This document shows, in pieces, positions 60,650 to 64,000 of a stretch of DNA of 64,000 nucleotides. Numbering within the stretch: position 1 is the stretch's first letter; each line of letters starts with the position of its first letter. Origin of the DNA: Rhyzopertha dominica (Eukaryota; Arthropoda; Insecta; Coleoptera; Bostrichidae); NCBI GenBank assembly GCA_025024175.1, contig QCXZ01000001.1:10292001-10356000 (forward strand). The letters are read 5' to 3'. A model generated the notes under the pieces. The model searched no databases. It saw only the letters and a program-made list of their open reading frames with translations, and had not been told where the DNA came from. The position numbers and the translations under genes were made by a program.

Positions 60650-60873
60650 GTACGTTTACAGAATGTGTAAAAAGGACTCTTTTGGATAACGCATTGTATT
60701 CCTTAGATGAACTTTGTATATAAGTTTTTGTGATAAAAGCACAAAATAAATAATCCACAGTTACGTTATTTTCAAATACTAACATAAGTTATTATTTCTT
60801 TATCATATTTCTGTCTAAAAGAAAACAGATCGAAGTAAACCATATCGAAATTGACGTTTTTTCTTCTTTCCAG
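60650..60873. other. 3' end of chitin synthase intron 2
   Basis: The intron ends in a pyrimidine-rich tract, TTTTTTCTTCTTTCCAG, at 60873. An open frame begins upstream at 60851 but those codons are intronic. Confidence 0.8.
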
Positions 60874-61813
60874 CACGAGAACCGTAACAGAAACCAAAGG
60901 ATGGGACGTCTTCAGAGACCCACCCATAAAGGTGGACTCCGGCTCCATGGCCAACCAGAGATGCCTGGAGATCACCGTCAAAATATTCAAAGTAGCGGCG
61001 TATTTATTCACCTTCGTCATAGTGTTAGCATCGGGAGTGATATCGAAAGGGACGCTCCTCTTCATGACGTCCCAGATCAAAAAAGACAAAGTAACAGTGT
61101 ACTGCAATAGGGAATTAGGTAGGGAAAAGGAATTCATAGTGAAATTACCCTCGGCGGAGAGGGTTGTGTGGATGTGGTGTCTTATGTTCGCGTACTGCAT
61201 ACCCCAGCTGGGGACGCTGGTTAGGGCGTCGAGGATGTGCTTCTTCAAGTCGTCGAAGAGGCCCACATTCGCGCATTTCATGATCATGTGCATCCCGGAG
61301 ACCGCGCACACTATAGGAGTCGCGATACTAGTCTTTTACATACTGCCAGACATGGATGTCATCAAGGGTGCGATGCTCACCAACTGCTTATGCTTCGTAC
61401 CTGCGGTTTTAGGGCTCCTTTCGAGAAACAACAAGGAATCCGGACGATTTATGAAAGTTATAGTCGACCTTTTGGCCATCGCGGCTCAAGCAACTGGTTT
61501 CGTGGTGTGGCCAATCGTTGAGCAGAAACCACACTTGTGGATAATCCCCGTATCTATCTTCCTGATCTCGTTGGGTTGGTGGGAAAACTACATATCGAGG
61601 CATTCACCTATCCCATTTATCAAGAACTTGGGAAAAATTAAGGAGAACTTTGAGCAAAGCCGATACTACTNGNTCATCTTCATCTCAGTATGGAAATGCT
61701 TATGTTTCTTCGTGTGCACTTTGTTTATTTTGCTCATTAAGGAAGGAGAGATAGCGTTCTTCTTTAATGAGCTGTCAGAAGGATGGGGAGAACATTCCAT
61801 CACAATTTTAGAG
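60874..61813 (+). CDS. CHS1: Chitin synthase, N-terminal transmembrane exon
   Basis: The exon encodes 313 complete codons plus one base completing the serine of the preceding exon. It reads STRTVTETKGWDVFRDPPIK, then hydrophobic helices in order: ITVKIFKVAAYLFTFVIVLA, VVWMWCLMFAYCIPQLGTLV, a pair around TAHTIGVAILVFYILP and AMLTNCLCFVPAVLGLL, VDLLAIAAQATGFVVWPIV, LWIIPVSIFLISLGWW, and SVWKCLCFFVCTLFILL. This is the multi-span domain A that precedes the catalytic domain in insect chitin synthases and helps form the membrane-embedded synthase. The donor is GAG|GTATGA at 61814, phase 0. Two N bases (61671, 61673) hide two residues of a YYxxIF segment. No frame break is seen. Confidence 0.95.
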
Positions 61814-62285
61814 GTATGAAACAATCGAACATACTTTGGCATCCCTTACATTTATAACCAAAAGTTTCCGAATTATTTCATCGTAATCCTAACTTGAAAA
61901 AACTGAAAATCATTCCACTAATATAAAGAACACAACCTGATATACCGATCTTAAAAAAGCCATTCATTTATTATACTTCTTAAAATTCGGAAAATCAAGG
62001 TGTTTAAAATGACCAAACAAAACGTTGTAGAATTTGGCACAATAGTAGCTAGTCTAAGAAAGTTTTCTTTTTTGAACAGGTCACGATTTCTAGTGGCATA
62101 AGTATGATCTGGCAATTGACATTCAATTCTGTGTATATGAGTAAAACATGGAATAGTAAAAATTTTAAGGCTTTTGAATAAATTGTGGCAATCATCCCGA
62201 TATCCAAGTTTAGCAATAATTCTGATACATTTTCGTTGGTTTATTTTTAACTTTCAAAATCATGAATGGTTTTACCAAGAGTGAG
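61814..62285. other. 5' part of chitin synthase intron 3
   Basis: AT-rich intron sequence, with nothing recognised before the transposase fragment at 62290. Confidence 0.7.
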
Positions 62286-62289
62286 CTAG

Positions 62290-62590
62290 ATGGCATACAA
62301 CTTAATTTATGGATTGTGTAATAGAAGAGCATTAACTGCTCAAATGGAATATCAACGCATATATTCAAACAGAAGGCAGTCAGGAAGACAAATATTTTCC
62401 GCAGTACGAGTACATAGGAACTTAACGAAGACACGATTTTTTAAAAGACAAGGTGGTCAAGGAAGACCACAGACAAACTTTAATTTGGAAAACGCTTTAA
62501 ATCGTTTTGAAGACGATCCTAGAGAGAGCTTGTGAGCAGTAGAAAAAGGATCTACCATACCAAAGGCAATAGTAATGGGAACTTCTGATA
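62290..62590 (+). pseudogene. Mariner-type transposase N-terminal fragment in intron 3
   Basis: The frame reads MAYNLIYGLCNRRALTAQME, YQRIYSNRRQSGRQIFSAV, HRNLTKTRFFKRQGGQGRPQ and FEDDPRESL. This succession is the N-terminal helix-turn-helix region of the transposase family also present at 19.8-21.1 kb (IYGEC..ASAAARLY.QRFPNRR..). It stops at TGA 62533 and then reads only a few more family-like residues. There is no catalytic domain. It lies inside chitin synthase intron 3, same orientation. Confidence 0.7.
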
Positions 62591-62599
62591 CTATTATTA

Positions 62600-63611
62600 G
62601 ATTATTTCTTAGCAACATTAGCACTAGTTAATCTTCGAGGAATAAATGTTTGTTACTCTTTTTACTGTTCTCAAGCTCGAGTAGTTTTCAAAATAATTTA
62701 AAGCATTTTCCAAAGCATAGTTTGCCTACGGTCTTCATTGACCACGCAGTTTTTTAAAAGATCCTGTCTTTATTAAGTTCTTATGCACTCGTACTGTAGA
62801 AAATATTCGTCTTCTTGGCTGCTTTCTGTTTAGATTTAGAAAATTGTTTTAGCTTAACTGATGTCTAAGCTACAATCTTTAAATTGAAGTCACTTATGTA
62901 CCCTACAAACTTATCATTACATTCCAAGTATTACCATAATTTTTAAAATAGCTTTTCCAAAAAACAAAAAAAAGTTGTTGGCTTTATGACCCTGTATCTA
63001 GAAAACCAAGCATTTACTGAGCTATGTTTATATGAAAACGTTAATTTCTGGACACTCTGTATAAATTCAATAACCTAAGAAATGAGTTTATTTGTACTTT
63101 TAGTGGTTTGTACAAAAAATGGTGTGTGATATATGTGCTAACAGTGATTTTTTGGGCGATCTACATTAAACGACTAAGTTTAGTGACAGCTGCCGAACAA
63201 AAATGTCTGATTTGTGCAAAATTTAAAAAACCACCTTGAAAATAGGTAATACCCAATTACAACAGAACAGTTTGGTATAAACATTAATAGTTACATTATT
63301 ACAATTGTTAAGAACTGGATTTTTTCTTCGAAATTCGTTTTAATTGTTTAGTTTAACTCATTTCTAACCATTGTGTTTGTGACAGGCGTTACCTTATTAA
63401 ACAAATAGCTATTATTTTGTTCGAAGAGACGAGACTTCCCTCTTCATACAATAAAGTGTCATTTTTAGCACTTACATTAAAAACAACTATTCTCTGAAAG
63501 TGTTGCAACGCGGTAACGCTATTATCTGAAAAGACAAAAGCTTGCCCTTTTTTTAAAATGAACTAATCCTTTATCGCCTTCAGAGCTCTAACTTAGTCAT
63601 TCTTCAATTAG
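62600..63611. other. 3' part of chitin synthase intron 3
   Basis: AT-rich sequence ending in TCATTCTTCAATTAG at 63611, a weakly pyrimidine-rich acceptor. No coding sequence was recognised. Confidence 0.75.
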
Positions 63612-64000
63612 ATCAAGCCAACTATCGGTGGGACCTCAACTCCAGACATTTCCGAGATCATCCCCACCGGAGATGACGTGGTGATTCCAGCCAGCGACAA
63701 GACTCCTCTCTACGTCATCCTAATCAACATCTTCGCTTCATACTTCTGCTACATCTTCGGCAAATTCGCCTGCAAAATCATGATCCAAGGATTCTCCTAC
63801 GCTTTTCCCGTGAACCTGACCATCCCAGTCTCCATTTCCTTACTGATTGCAGCTTGCGGGCTGAGAAACGGAGATCCCTGCTTCTTCCACGACACAATCC
63901 CGTCCTACCTCTTCTTCGACAGTCCCCCGACTCATTTCCTCAACGATTTCATCTCCCATCAACACGGATGGGTTTGGTTACTGTGGTTGTTGTCCCAAAC
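63612..64000 (+). CDS. CHS1: Chitin synthase, third coding exon (runs off the window)
   Basis: Starting in phase 0 after the acceptor, the frame reads IKPTIGGTSTPDISEIIPTG, an extracellular or lumenal loop in the family. It continues with DDVVIPASDKTPLYVILINI and the hydrophobic stretches FASYFCYIFGKFACKIMIQG and VNLTIPVSISLLIAACGL. A conserved loop follows, with RNGDPCFFHDTIPSYLFFD and SPPTHFLNDFISHQHGWVW, then the start of another helix at the window edge. The frame is open for 129 codons plus two bases. This exon continues the transmembrane domain A. The glycosyltransferase core with its EDR and QRRRW motifs is not in the window. The start was set by splice and family alignment because the exon has no ATG start. 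Confidence 0.93.
   Translation, partial: MKPTIGGTSTPDISEIIPTGDDVVIPASDKTPLYVILINIFASYFCYIFGKFACKIMIQGFSYAFPVNLTIPVSISLLIAACGLRNGDPCFFHDTIPSYLFFDSPPTHFLNDFISHQHGWVWLLWLLSQ

Noticed and set aside
60851..60873. Translation start at TTG 60851 giving a 322-residue protein
   Set aside because: These codons lie in the polypyrimidine tract before the acceptor at 60873. The true exon starts at 60874, and its phase joins to the exon at 46983-47078.
60772..61311. 179-residue minus-strand frame
   Set aside because: It is an antisense shadow of the chitin synthase exon, with no family similarity of its own.
61814..61819. Stop codon after ILEV as the protein C-terminus
   Set aside because: The GTATGA is a splice donor. 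The protein continues in phase 0 at 63612.
1..64000. CRISPR arrays, operons, tRNA or rRNA genes
   Set aside because: No regularly spaced direct repeats, no bacterial-style gene packing and no tRNA A/B box pair with a cloverleaf were seen.

Overview
This is a eukaryotic genomic window, almost certainly from an insect and probably from a beetle. The order is an inference from the protein and repeat types; no species can be named. It is AT-rich, has scattered single N bases, and is dominated by intron and decayed transposons. No operon, CRISPR array or confident RNA gene was seen.

The one host gene I can support is the 5' part of a chitin synthase, on the + strand. It looks like the cuticular class A enzyme (CHS1, Drosophila krotzkopf verkehrt). 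Three coding exons are visible. The start-codon exon is 46983-47078, with ATG at 46990. A long transmembrane exon is 60874-61813, and a third exon starts at 63612 and runs off the window. Phases match (2, then 0), and joined they give a continuous chitin synthase N-terminus. The catalytic domain lies beyond the window. A GC- and CpG-rich block at about 160-960 has an initiator-like TCAGTT and a strong GTAAGT donor at 546. It may be the promoter and noncoding first exon of this gene, which would make intron 1 about 46 kb. Intron 2 is 13.8 kb and intron 3 is 1.8 kb.

The rest is a transposon graveyard inside or beside these introns. Tc1/mariner is the most varied class. There is one structurally complete element with terminal repeats and TA duplications (19813-21093), four copies of an internally deleted mariner (about 5.8, 36.6, 45.4 and 55.7 kb), and transposase fragments near 17.2, 22.5, 35.4, 48.9, 57.6 and 62.3 kb. 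Other DNA transposons are a long piggyBac pseudogene (52659-54250), a PIF/Harbinger N-terminus (about 24 kb), a hAT/ZMYM1-like fragment (about 44.6-45.0 kb), a foldback element (9937-10337) and an orphan 2.0-kb element with 13-bp terminal repeats (2078-4093). Retroelements are LINE fragments near 7.0, 13.5, 14.6-16.0, 31.5, 33.1-34.6, 39.5-40.4, 50.4, 59.2 and 60.2-60.6 kb, and a Penelope-like fragment near 11.7 kb. All of the coding ones are broken.

Between these lie several GC-richer, non-repetitive blocks (near 10.4, 12.7, 16.4, 19.3, 21.6, 29.7, 32.1, 42.1, 49.5, 51.9 and 54.9 kb). They have no convincing coding capacity and are the best candidates for intronic cis-regulatory DNA. I found no evidence of a new biological system. 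The points most worth a second look are the giant first intron, the regulatory islands, a mariner nested in a dispersed repeat whose empty site is also in the window, and inverted repeat pairs that would lie in one transcript.
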